Assembly: GCA_958450365.1 (NCBI GenBank)
Contig: CAUEEP010000089.1
Span: forward strand, 434,001 to 498,000
DNA from: Mesorhabditis belari
Taxonomy: Eukaryota; Nematoda; Chromadorea; Rhabditida; Rhabditidae
Length of the DNA stretch: 64,000 nucleotides
Direction of reading: 5' to 3'
Shown: positions 26,001 through 35,090 of the stretch, piece after piece
Position numbering within the stretch: position 1 is the stretch's first letter
How the letters are laid out: each line of letters opens with the position of its first letter
Program-made: the position numbers and the translations under genes
Notes under the pieces: generated by a model
What the model saw: the letters and a program-made list of their open reading frames with translations, nothing else
The model's database searches: none
What the model was told of the DNA's origin: nothing

Positions 26001-26652
26001 AATAAACGTCCCCTTAACAGTTTCATCTTCCACCACTGTTACCAATCCAAAGTCACCAATCTTCAGCTGGTATTCATTGGTCACAAAAATCCTATAAATG
26101 AATTGTACTTCGACATTTATACCACTGAATATTACTTTTCTGGTTTGATATCTCGATGTACCATTTGATGTTTCTGATACATGTGATCAATGGCATCAAA
26201 TAATTGGATTCCCCATGTGAGAACGGTGTTCATTGAATATGTAATTGTTGGATCAAGTATCACTAAACTCCAAGATCTAACAATACCGGTCCAATCCCAA
26301 CCTTCCTTGAGTGTTCCTCTCTGACAATATTCCATTACAATCCCCACTTTTATTCCCTCTTCTGTGTATCGATACAATCGGACAAGATTTTCATGATAGA
26401 TCTGCTTCAAAGCTTCACATTCTTTTTTGAAGAACTCCAATTGTGCTTCATTGCCACAATGCATATATTTGATCACAGCTGGGCTAAACAAAGAAACTTA
26501 TGGTACAATGCAACCTCTACAAAAGACTTAATATTGAACATAGCAGTGAATAGATCCAAAATAACCAACGGTTCGTGTCCAATCAATTCATACACTTTTC
26601 CATATGCTCCTTGCCCAATATAACGTTCACCAGATGGATTGGGTGATGCCAT
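23070..26652 (-). CDS. Tandem-kinase gene E (pseudokinase-like domain plus kinase domain)
   Basis: My 15-exon model on − is 26652–26570, 26483–26302, 26262–26136, 26091–25911, 25861–25800, 25654–25523, 25484–25412, 25369–25098, 24857–24673, 24555–24429, 24384–24246, 24188–24127, 23920–23795, 23752–23680, 23270–23070; it closes in frame at 674 residues. Domain 1 has GQGAYGKV, AVIKYMHC, HRDIKPEK and GDFGLVTVV: the Asn five residues after HRD is Lys, so catalysis is doubtful. The joining exon reads LIRPIGFNGEIDE, homologous to the start of the family's C-terminal domain, then opens domain 2 (GRAGYGRTV, TIIKSIE, HRDIKLEN, GDFGTAREV, YMNPD, NDVYSMGLVLWEI), which keeps all catalytic residues. It ends with a 60-residue tail, LIRPIGFNGGGERV onward, far shorter than the other members. 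Confidence 0.75.
23960..24021 (-). other. tRNA-like sequence in an intron of gene E
   Basis: In reverse it shows a D-arm-like TAGCTTAGTGGGTAGAGC and a T-loop-like GGTTTCGAATC. The T stem does not pair well and the acceptor stem is unclear. It lies between kinase-2 exons 5 and 6. A decayed tRNA or a SINE head is more likely than a working tRNA gene. Confidence 0.4.
24857..24925 (+). repeat. 21-bp tandem repeat, about 3 units
   Basis: Units of CCTATAAGGGATAAGTGTTTA start at 24857, 24878 and 24899, the last diverging into a shorter GGATAAGTG repeat. The array starts exactly at the exon 9 acceptor of gene E, whose TTATAG is part of the first unit. Each unit supplies another possible acceptor. 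Confidence 0.85.
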
Positions 26653-27100
26653 TTCCACAGATAAGGCTTTGAATCTGAATCTCATTAGTTCATTCAATGA
26701 AAGAATGAAAGTTGATATAAAAAAATGAAATGAAAATTACAAAGACAGCTAGAAGGTGAGGGCAAAAACATTTGCAAGAAAGGGATGTCTTGTCTCTTTC
26801 TTCTCTCCACTCTATTCCCATATTGATTGATCCTGGGTTTTGGAAATGAGAGGGATATGATCATAATAAACTGAATCTCATGAGTTCATTCAATGAATGA
26901 ATGAAAGTTGATATACAAAAAGGAAACGAAATGAAGACTGAAAAGGCGGCTAGAAGGTGAGAGGTAAAAAGCCTAACACTTGCCTAGCAGTTGTCAACAG
27001 GCTTTGGCATTTGCTTTTGCAAGGAAGGGATGTCTTATTTCTTTCTTCTCTCCACTGCATTCCCATATTGATTGATACTGGGTTTTGGGAAAAGGAGAAT
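26653..27100 (-). promoter_or_regulatory. 5' flank of gene E, partly duplicated
   Basis: The reverse strand carries the family 5' flank (CACCTTCTAGCTGC… then the ATCAATATGGGAATAGAGTG block). Parts of it occur twice, at about 26690–26880 and again at about 26880–27080, in tandem. Genes H and K have one copy each in the equivalent place. Regulatory function is inferred from conservation among units only. Confidence 0.45.
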
Positions 27101-27109
27101 CTTAAAAAA

Positions 27110-27515
27110 ATTCAAAAAAATTTGAATGGTCCGCCGGCCGCGATTAATAACCCTCCCCCCACAGGGAAAAGCCACAATAAGATCGACAGTTGTTGAACAA
27201 GCAACCGGCCGTGACACTTTTGCACAAGAAGGCCCCATTGGAGTTCACCTGGGGATTGAATCTTTTTTCTCGCAATCTCAATTTCAAATAGGCTCATAGA
27301 TTCTCGATCACATTTAGATCCGGTAAAAATAGTGGGGCTTTGATCAAAGAAACACGATTCATCCCAAACCATCCCGATAAATGTGCTTTTCTTTCATTCG
27401 AGAAAGTCACAAGGTGACCCATCAAAAGTTCGGTTTTGTGTACTGACGAATTATCTTCATAAAGAAAAAGTAAGCTTTCACAGCAAAAAAAACCTTTCAC
27501 TTTCCACTCCCACAT
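27110..27515 (-). mobile_element. Tc1/mariner-superfamily transposase debris (Tc3-like), rearranged
   Basis: On − one frame reads DNSSVHKTELL, then LPDLNVIENL*AYL: the DDE-domain C-terminal signature (…PDLNPIENLW…) with Trp turned to a TGA stop. Immediately next to it, on +, about 27185–27250 reads LLNKQPAVTLLHKKAPLEF. That piece matches the minus-strand fragment at 31240–31320. The two pieces point in opposite directions, so the element is inverted internally as well as broken. Confidence 0.7.
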
Positions 27516-30500
27516 TTTTGTGCATCCCCTTTATGGACTGGATTTCAAAATTTTCTCAAGACACTTTTTGAAGGATCTTGGGGTTAAAGCAAATCTCAAA
27601 CTTGGGTAATTAAACTAAAATGCGAATTCTCGGTCGATCTATCTTAAAGGGCTATGTGCCAGATACCGTTTTTCCTACGAGACACACGAAATGTGGACAC
27701 ATTCGCGTCGTCTGCGTCGCTTCAACGAGGGATTTCCCTTTCCCAGAACGAAAATTGGTTTCCCGCCACTTTTTACTTTCCCGGCTAAGCTCTAAACTGG
27801 CTAACATTTCTAAATGAATATCTAAATATATTATTTGTAAAAGCTATTCAGTAATGCCAAATTTGGTATCGATTCCCTTCTCAACGATTCCCAATGAGTC
27901 GAAAGGGTTAATATTGGAAAAATTCGGTCGAAAAGAGAATTTTCAACTCTGAAAAATCAATCGTTTGCTTCACTACAAAATTTTATTTAACGGTTTATTC
28001 GGAAAACGGGTTGATAAAGTAAATTTCTCTTTTAGCGAGTACTAATCGTCGAAACGACCATGGACTTTGAAACATGGACATGGAATGTTTCACTGCTATT
28101 GTTTCACTGAAAAATGGATCTTTTCATAAATCTTACAACAAGAATCTTTCTCTATCTCACTTCTACAGAAGTTACAACTTTCCAATATTTGTCCCTATCG
28201 TTTATTGAAACATCAGGGAGATATCGAGATTTGCAGAAAAAGGGAGCTGGAAATGAGAGAAAGAACGCATGAGAAAATTAGGAACCTCATTTCAGTACAG
28301 TGCTTTCGGAAGAGTGATTTCGTGGATGATTTGAGATTTTGCATGGGATTCGAGAGCGAAGCGAAATTCATGTATTTCTTTGTGAAACGATTGAAGTAAG
28401 GCTTGTGTTTTTTCTGATTTCTAATTCATATCAATTTTCAAAACTACCATAATCTTGACTCTAGTTTTATCTAATCTATGTACTATTTAAATCTTTTGGC
28501 GTGTTTAAACGAGTCATCAATAAGCAGATCAAAAATAAAAGTACAGATTATGGTGCTACGGTCAAGATTGCGGTATTAAGAGTCAGGATTATGGTCTTTT
28601 CCGGATTTGATTTGAAATTTACTCAAAACTTGATCGTACGTTATAGAGCTTTTCATTTCTCGGTCTGGTTGTCAATAGGTGTGCAACGGAGAAACGAGAT
28701 TTGACCACTTAACGCCAACTTTTGCGGCATTTCTTATTGCACGAAGGTGGAATTTTCAAAGCTTCATTTTCTAAAACGTAGCCGTTGAAGTGGTCAAATC
28801 GTATTTCCCTTGTACCTTGTCAAATCGTATTTCCCTTGTACACTAATTGACAATCAGACCGACAAATGAACAGCTCTAATCAGCTATAGTTTCAGAACAA
28901 AGTTGAGAACAAACATCACTTTACAGTTTAAGGTTTTGAACAAAATTTGTAAAAAAGTAATGCTTGTTTGCCTTAACTTTTGTTTTTTTAACTTACAATT
29001 TTCTTATAACATTATTGTTTCTTAGGAGTTCAGTAAATTGTTTTGAAGTTAGTGCTTGAATTCAGATTTATCATTACTTTTAAAAATTTACTCTTTAAAA
29101 AAGTGTTAGAGTTTAAGTTGAATGGATACTGCAAGTATTAGATTCTTGAAACAAATTGAGCAGCCATCCTTTTAGAAAGTCATCAGAAGTCGATACAGTG
29201 CTGGGTCAAGGGCCATCGAGATCGTACTTGTCTGAATCTCGCTTGATTTGGTTGGATCAAGTGTAAAGTAGTTAAAGATAGTGCTTGAATTCAGATTTAT
29301 CATTCATTCATTTAACAACTTCGAATTTAAATTTAGATTTGCATTTGAATTTAGCTAGATGCTAGTTTGAATTTGAATAGAATTAATATATTCTTCGATC
29401 TCTACAGTTCTTCTCTTCTTGTGTTCAATGAATTTACTATGTGTCATTTTGTGAATTAAACATGTTCCGTTGTCACTTTTTCATGCTTACATGAATAAAG
29501 TATTGATATTTACAATCGTATCCCTTCCTCCTTGACGCTGAACAGACTTTTGCAACCAAGTCGTTAAATCGAGAGTTGACTGTACTTGTAGATAGTTGAT
29601 TAGAATGTGTTCCTCTTAAGGGATCACAAGGCTCAGTCAATGATACCAAAATTGGGCTAATCGGGTGTAAATAAACGGTTGCACTATGCTAGTTTTCTGA
29701 AGTACCGTATTCTCTCTAATAGTACGGCGCCGTACTATTCTTTTGAACCCCCTCCTAGACTGCCGTACTATTAGAGGGAATGGAAAAGGATTATAAAAAC
29801 GACAAAATATATAGTATTTTTCCAAAAAAAAACTCTTACAAACAAAACAATTTTTTCTAAATTTATAAATTGATATTCAAAACAACAAAACTAGATAACA
29901 AACAGGTTAACGAGTCAAAAGATCGAACGAACGACGGCTCGATGTTGCGGTTTAGATGCTATTTTAGAACCCCAGTGTATGGTTTAGATTTGTAGTTGTC
30001 CTAATCGTGTTTATTATGTTTGTTGTTATTGTTTATTATTGGATATGGATTCTTGAAAAGAGCGAAAGAAAGCAAATGGAACGAAGCGTGCAATCGACTG
30101 ACTGATGCAGAGATTTTCTTCAAAAGAAGACACGGTTAGATGGAATCGTTTCTAAAGCGGCACCAATTGTCATTAAGAGCGGCGGCATCGACAACACACA
30201 ACATGTCAAAAGCTTCCTAGTGAGTTTGAGAAAGGACAACCATTTCCATAAATTTTTAACTGTCTCTTGTTACCTATTGCACAATCTTGACGGTTTTCCA
30301 CATCGTGTCTGAATAAACTCGATTCTGGCATATCATAAAAAAAGCGAACGAGTTCTAGCCAAGTCTAGTAATCTTAAAAAACAAACACGTCATATTTTCG
30401 CATAGCAATTAGTTTTAGACGCCTAATTGGCATGAAAATAAATGTAAATTTTAAGGCAATAAAGATTTCTGTACAATTGTTATTTTTTGAAGTTCTGTTT

Positions 30501-30604
30501 TCTCGATATCTCTCTTAATGAGAAAATATTATATTGGAGGGTGTTTTATTTTTTTCAAAACCTAAACTTTTTAACTTTTAAGGTAAAGGTCGTGCGAGTA
30601 TGTA
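27516..30604. other. Gene-poor stretch with small duplications
   Basis: No exon with motif support is seen. About 28793–28842 contains a tandem duplication of a TCAAATCGTATTTCCCTTG unit, whose reverse lies near 28690. The phrase GTGCTTGAATTCAGATTTATC occurs near 29053 and 29283. A perfect palindrome lies at 29718–29739. Confidence 0.5.
29718..29739. repeat. Perfect 22-bp palindrome
   Basis: The sequence centred on GGCGCC is identical to its own reverse complement over 22 bp. It is followed about 25 nt later by another CGTACTATTAGAGGG that repeats the left half. A palindrome of this kind is typical of mobile-element end-to-end joins, but no element is recognised. Confidence 0.8.
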
Positions 30605-31010
30605 GAATTTGAATGTAATTCACTTCCCAGATTTTCATTTTCTAGATTTTGTATCCCAGAATCGAGTATTATTTTTATTTTGTGTATTTACGGATTAGGA
30701 AAACAAATTCCTTTATTTGCATCAATTTCACAAATGTTATCACAAATTTTCTGTCAAAACCATATCGAATAGCGTTTTCGTATTCAAATGTCGCAAGATT
30801 GGTTATGCCCAGTTATATCATAACAAGTTATACCAAGGCGATGATCGCCTTGATATGAAAATTTGTGATAACTTTTGTGAAACTGATGCAAAAAAAAGGA
30901 ATTTGTTTTCCTAATCCGTAAATACACAGAATGAAAATGATAGTCGATTCTGGGATACAAAATCTAGAAAATGGAAATCTTGGAAGTGAATTGCATTCAA
31001 ATTCAAATCA
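30605..31010. mobile_element. Foldback element, arms about 150 nt
   Basis: Left arm about 30605–30755 and right arm about 30855–31010 are near-exact reverse complements: GAATGTAATTCACTTCC on the left pairs with GGAAGTGAATTGCATTC on the right, TACGGATTAGGAAAACAAATTCC with its complement, and so on. The loop of about 100 nt contains a smaller near-palindrome, AAGGCGATGATCGCCTT (about 30835). No ORF spans it. A MITE or foldback transposon is likely. It abuts a Tc3-like fragment, which may have supplied the transposase. Confidence 0.82.
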
Positions 31011-31017
31011 AAACCAT

Positions 31018-31322
31018 CTTCAGAGCGACCGTTTCATCAGCACAGAAGGCGGCCCGAACCATCACAGAACCACCGCCAAGGTTTCGAGTCCCAAACACCA
31101 TCGGATCTCGATCCCACCCATCGTAGTCAACGCCATCGTGGTCATCCAAATGCCATCTCTTCTCAGCGGAAAAGATGATCTAAACGAGAAATATTAATTA
31201 CACCTAAGTTGCTTTCTAACCTTAGACTAATCCTGGTTCATACGAGCCTTGGTGAACTCCAATGCGGCTTTCTTGTGCAAAAACGTCACGGCGGGTTGCT
31301 TGTTCAACAACTGTCATAAACG
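31018..31322 (-). mobile_element. Tc3-like transposase fragment
   Basis: On −, about 31315–31240 reads LLNKQPAVTFLHKKAALEF then TKARMNQ, and after a possible short intron about 31175–31020 reads IIFSAEKRWHLDDHDG and GGGSVMVRAAFCADET. These match the Tc3/Tc1 pattern (…IFSDEKxFNLDGPDG… GGGSVMVWGAF…). The catalytic Asp in SDEK is Ala here (SAEK), so even this piece is inactive. It is bounded by the foldback on one side and a kinase-family fragment on the other. Confidence 0.8.
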
Positions 31323-31324
31323 AT

Positions 31325-31965
31325 CATAAAATTATACTTGCAACATCTGATTCCAATAGAAGATTCGGAGAAGAAAAGTGTTCCATTTAATATTGAATCA
31401 CTTCTCGATGTAACGTCCAAATCCAAAAGATCTTATGGGCCCCATCCCTTCTCCCACTACATATTCCAATTAAGAAATCCTCCTCGTCCAATTCGTCAAA
31501 AGAATCATTCAGGGAAATGTCAAATGGATGGGTTTAGAAGGGTATCAGATTTACATAAAGGATTGCACATTTCAGTATGTGGTGAAATCACGAAGAATGA
31601 GGTTTTAATTCTGGACAGTTACATGAATTGTATAAGATCTGAAGGAGATCTTACTTTTCGTTTCGTGAATCATCGATTTCTATTGCTTTGCTGTCAAAAT
31701 CTCTTAGATATTCCATTTTTGATTCTCTTGGATCATCCAAATAATTATGAAGATAGGGAGAGTATTCCTGGATTGGATCTCAAGAAGAAACTTCATAATA
31801 TTGATGTTAGAGTATTAAGAGAATACTTTCAAGAGTCAAAGCTCAATGAGAGGGTTTATGCTTTGATCAAGAGTGATTTTGGGACAACCTACATCCGCTT
31901 GATTGATTATCAAGGCAACCCAAGAACAGAATGGCTTGATTTGGAGAAAGTGCCGAATTCGATTG
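31325..31965 (+). pseudogene. C-terminal-domain fragment F of the kinase family
   Basis: The copy starts abruptly at a point matching about 4725 of gene A (K-L-Q-H-L-I-P-I-E-D-S-E-K) and stays open to the shared end (RLIDYQGNPRTEWLDLEKV), about 205 codons. It retains NHSGKCQMDGF, CCQNLLDIPFLILLDHPNNY and REYFQESKLNERVYALIK. The kinase half and the first half of the last exon are missing. The 3' end diverges into unrelated sequence after about 31960. It lacks an initiation context, so I call it a pseudogene despite the open frame. Confidence 0.82.
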
Positions 31966-33440
31966 GCTGCGATGGTTCGTTCCTCGCTTGGATTTCCAGA
32001 CTTGCCACATAAGAGAGAAAAGTTAGACCCTGATGAGAAAGTGATTGACTCCGATGAACAGCTATTGGCTAGCAACGGAAAAATAATCAGAGTTCAGACA
32101 GAAATTCATTTTTTCGTTTTGCTGGTTTGGGGGTTGGAGAAACAAATAGAAAGCCAGATTCTACTATTCTACAGTTTGTGGAAAAATTTGCTCCACCACT
32201 TGATGACTCGAAAGCCTTTTGCAGATGCTGGTGAACACATTGACATCGATGGCCTAGTGGATCGAGAATCTCGGACCTCAATATCTGCTCACCGCCAACA
32301 GTGGCTTCATCATCTACACCGTACTCTATTTGATCGATTGCATTTTCAACAAGTTTGTCGACTTCGAGTTCCATTAAGCGTTGTTATTCAGCCTTGCCTA
32401 TCTGGTGTTGTTGCATCAAGGCAATAACGTCACCAGAGTCCTCCCTCAAGCGAGAGCACCGTTCATGACGACACTCGAGTCAAAATGGGCTCATGTGAAA
32501 CAGATAAACCTACGTGTTTCAGGCTAATTTGCTTGTATTTCAACCAAAATTTGCTTACAAATCAAGAATTTGATAATTTTTACGTGGTCTCCGATTGTCA
32601 TATAAATCTTTCTTCAAAGCTAAATAAAACACAACCTTTTTTCTTATATCGATTTTTATTTTTTATTTTTTCGCTCGAAACAAGGAGGTCCCGATGGGAG
32701 ATGTGAGGAAAAGGCTGAAAAATGTGCGTTTTTGGTCACTTGCATACTTTTAAAGAAATTCTAATTTTCTTTTCTTTTCCACTGAGAATAGCTTTAATGT
32801 TTTGCAAGAGAAATAGCTTTTTAGATAGCCTATAAAAGTAATAATTTTCAGGTAAAGAGACCGACCTCGTCTACTACAATTGCTACCACGGCGGTATAAA
32901 AAATAAAAGTTTGCAAGGGAATAAAGTTTAATTACAGATTGCTGTGCGCATTTTCAGCCTTTGCCGTACATTGCTTGGTGGATTATCGGAGCATCACTAA
33001 TCTTTTTTTGCTGTTGCGCTTTCTGCGTGTGGGTCGAGCTTCAGCATCGTTTAAATTCTAGAATCACTAGCTATTAGCATTGGTAGCAGTTTTCTATACC
33101 GAATTTTCCTATAGAAAGCTTGCTTTTAATCCTACGATGAATTGATTGGTTCAAAAGAAGAATTGAATCTGAAAAGAATCAGAGATATTATGTATTTACT
33201 TTAGACGCTGCTGTTGTTGCGGGAAGAAGGACAAGGGCCACCGTCCGACACTCCCTTATTGAAAAAACCCGATATAAAGCAGAAAAGAATTGAAGCAATT
33301 CAAAAAAATGCAAAAATGCAAAAATGAAAAAAACAAATACGATAAAGATAGATAGAGTTCAAAAATTGGACTAATAAAATAAAAACTCTGGAAATTGTGA
33401 AGTCAGGAAGATTAGGGTTCGGATAGAGAGCAATAAGCTC
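31966..33440. other. Unassigned; contains a copy of mariner-adjacent sequence
   Basis: About 32665–32800 matches 57005–57135, the 3' part and flank of the mariner pseudogene there (AAGGAGGTCCCGATGGGAG versus AAGGAAGTCCCGATTGGGG), so it is mariner-derived. ORFs at 31903–32427 (+) and 32087–32374 (−) overlap and show no recognisable domain. Confidence 0.45.
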
Positions 33441-33499
33441 TTTTTCTTTGTCTTGCTTTTTAAGTAATTTCCTTATCTTTAACTGCTGATTCTAGCTTT

Positions 33500-34015
33500 T
33501 CTTAAGTGAATAAGAAGCCCAATTCCGCCACGTCCACGGCCACGCAAAACTCTCCCATTCTGTTTTTGGATTCCCTTGATAATCAATCAAGTGAATGTAG
33601 GTTATATCACTATAGTTCTTAATCAAAGCATAGACCCTCTCCTTGAACTTTGACTCTTGAAAGTATTCTCTTAATACTCCAACCTCAATATTATGAAATT
33701 TCCTCTTGAAATCCAATCCAGGAACACCTTCCCCATTTTCATAATTATTTGGATGATCCAAGAGAATCAAAAATGGAATCTCTAAAAGATTTTGGCAGCA
33801 AAGAAATAGAAATGGAGGTTCCATGAGAACAAAAGTCCGAGCTCCATCAGATCTTATACAATCCATGTAACTTTTCAGAAACAAAACCTAATTTTTCCTG
33901 ATTTTACCACATACTGGAATGTGCAATTCTTTAGGTAAAACTGATAACCATTCTCCCACTTTTCTAAACCCATCCATTTGACATTTCTCTGAATGATTCT
34001 TTTGACAAGGAGGAT
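33500..34015 (-). pseudogene. C-terminal-domain fragment G, with a nonsense mutation
   Basis: On − it reads KCQMDGFRKVGEWLSVLPKEL, HIPVCGK, then a TAG stop at 33888–33890 where other copies have a sense codon (GAG) in the …NEV… segment, then FLKSYMDCIRSDG, CCQNLLEIPFLILLDHPNNY and LIDYQGNPKTEW. The tail ends in an unrelated SYSLKKS sequence. The upstream break is at about 34015. Confidence 0.85.
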
Positions 34016-34849
34016 TTCCCTTCTTCGGTATATCCATTCTCCAGTTTCGAGAACGCGAAGCAGAAGTGGACTCTCGAGCCTGAGATCGCTGATCACCATC
34101 GATTCAACGATCGATATGATATCGAAAAGCTCAAATCAGCACTCAAACATGATTTGATCTATTTTGTCGATTGTAAACTTTAGCAGGCGCTATTTTTAGA
34201 TTATCATTGGTTTCTTTGGGTATCTGTTCGTTTCTTCGAGTTCACCTAGGAGCATAAAGAAGTTCATTTGCTTAATTTGGCTATAAGCCTAATTTTTGAT
34301 TCTCTAGAACTTTTCTATTGACACCAAAATGGGTTTCTTCTGCAGAAAGTGCTTAAACTGGGACATCTCCAGTCCTCCATTTTTGAGTCTCACACTTGTC
34401 TCACACACAAACCAAAATCCTACTACGAAAGAGGAATCCGCAAATTGCCTGTAAAATGGGCAGAAGTCGTCAATAATAATGGAAATTATTTCGAACGAAT
34501 TTATGGTTCTATGTTGAATAAATTTTAGTACAAAGTCCGGCAGTTTTCAATTCACCAACCCAATAAATATCTCAATTTTAAAGAAATAATGAAATTTGGG
34601 CATAGCTCTAAACATTTTGGTCATTTTTGGTTAACCCGGAAAATAGGATTGATCCCCAAAAAAATTCCAGATCGGATAACGGCTCCGGAAAAATGACCGA
34701 ATCCGGAATCAGATCGTCCCCTCATTCCTGGTTTGAATTTCATCAACAAGAAGATCGAACAATTCCGATTTGCAACCTGGTTTGGCCTGCTCTATCCATA
34801 AAAAAATATAAAACATGCCTGTTGATTATGAGTATTGAATCAACTAATA
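34016..34849. other. No gene recognised
   Basis: Only short ORFs without motif or splice support are present. Confidence 0.45.
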
Positions 34850-35090
34850 AGATTCAGTTTATTGTTATCATATCCCTCTCCTTTTCCAAAACCCAGAATC
34901 AATCAATATGATATAAGAGCGGAGCAAAAAAAGAGATATGGGAATAGAGTGGAGAGAAGAACGAGATAAGGCATCCCTTTCTTGCAGAAGGCTTTACCCT
35001 CACCTGTCAGCTGCTTTTCGAGTTTTCTTTCATCTCCTCTTTTATATTTTATATTATGAGTTCTTTAGGTCAAAGCCTTATATGTGAGTA
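34850..35090 (+). promoter_or_regulatory. Conserved 5' flank of gene H
   Basis: Closely matches the region before gene K (59940–60155) and, reversed, before gene E. Shared blocks are TTATTGTTATCATATCCC, CAGAATCAATCAATATG, AGAGTGGAGAGAAG, GCATCCCTTTCTTGCA, and AGTTCTTTAGGTCAAAGCC just before the ATG. The TTCTTTAG before GTCAAAGCC could be a trans- or cis-splice acceptor about 20 nt upstream of the start. Promoter function is inferred. Confidence 0.5.

Noticed and set aside
27185..27515. A single intact Tc1/mariner transposase gene
   Set aside because: Its recognisable motifs lie on opposite strands next to each other and the conserved Trp is a stop, so it is rearranged debris.
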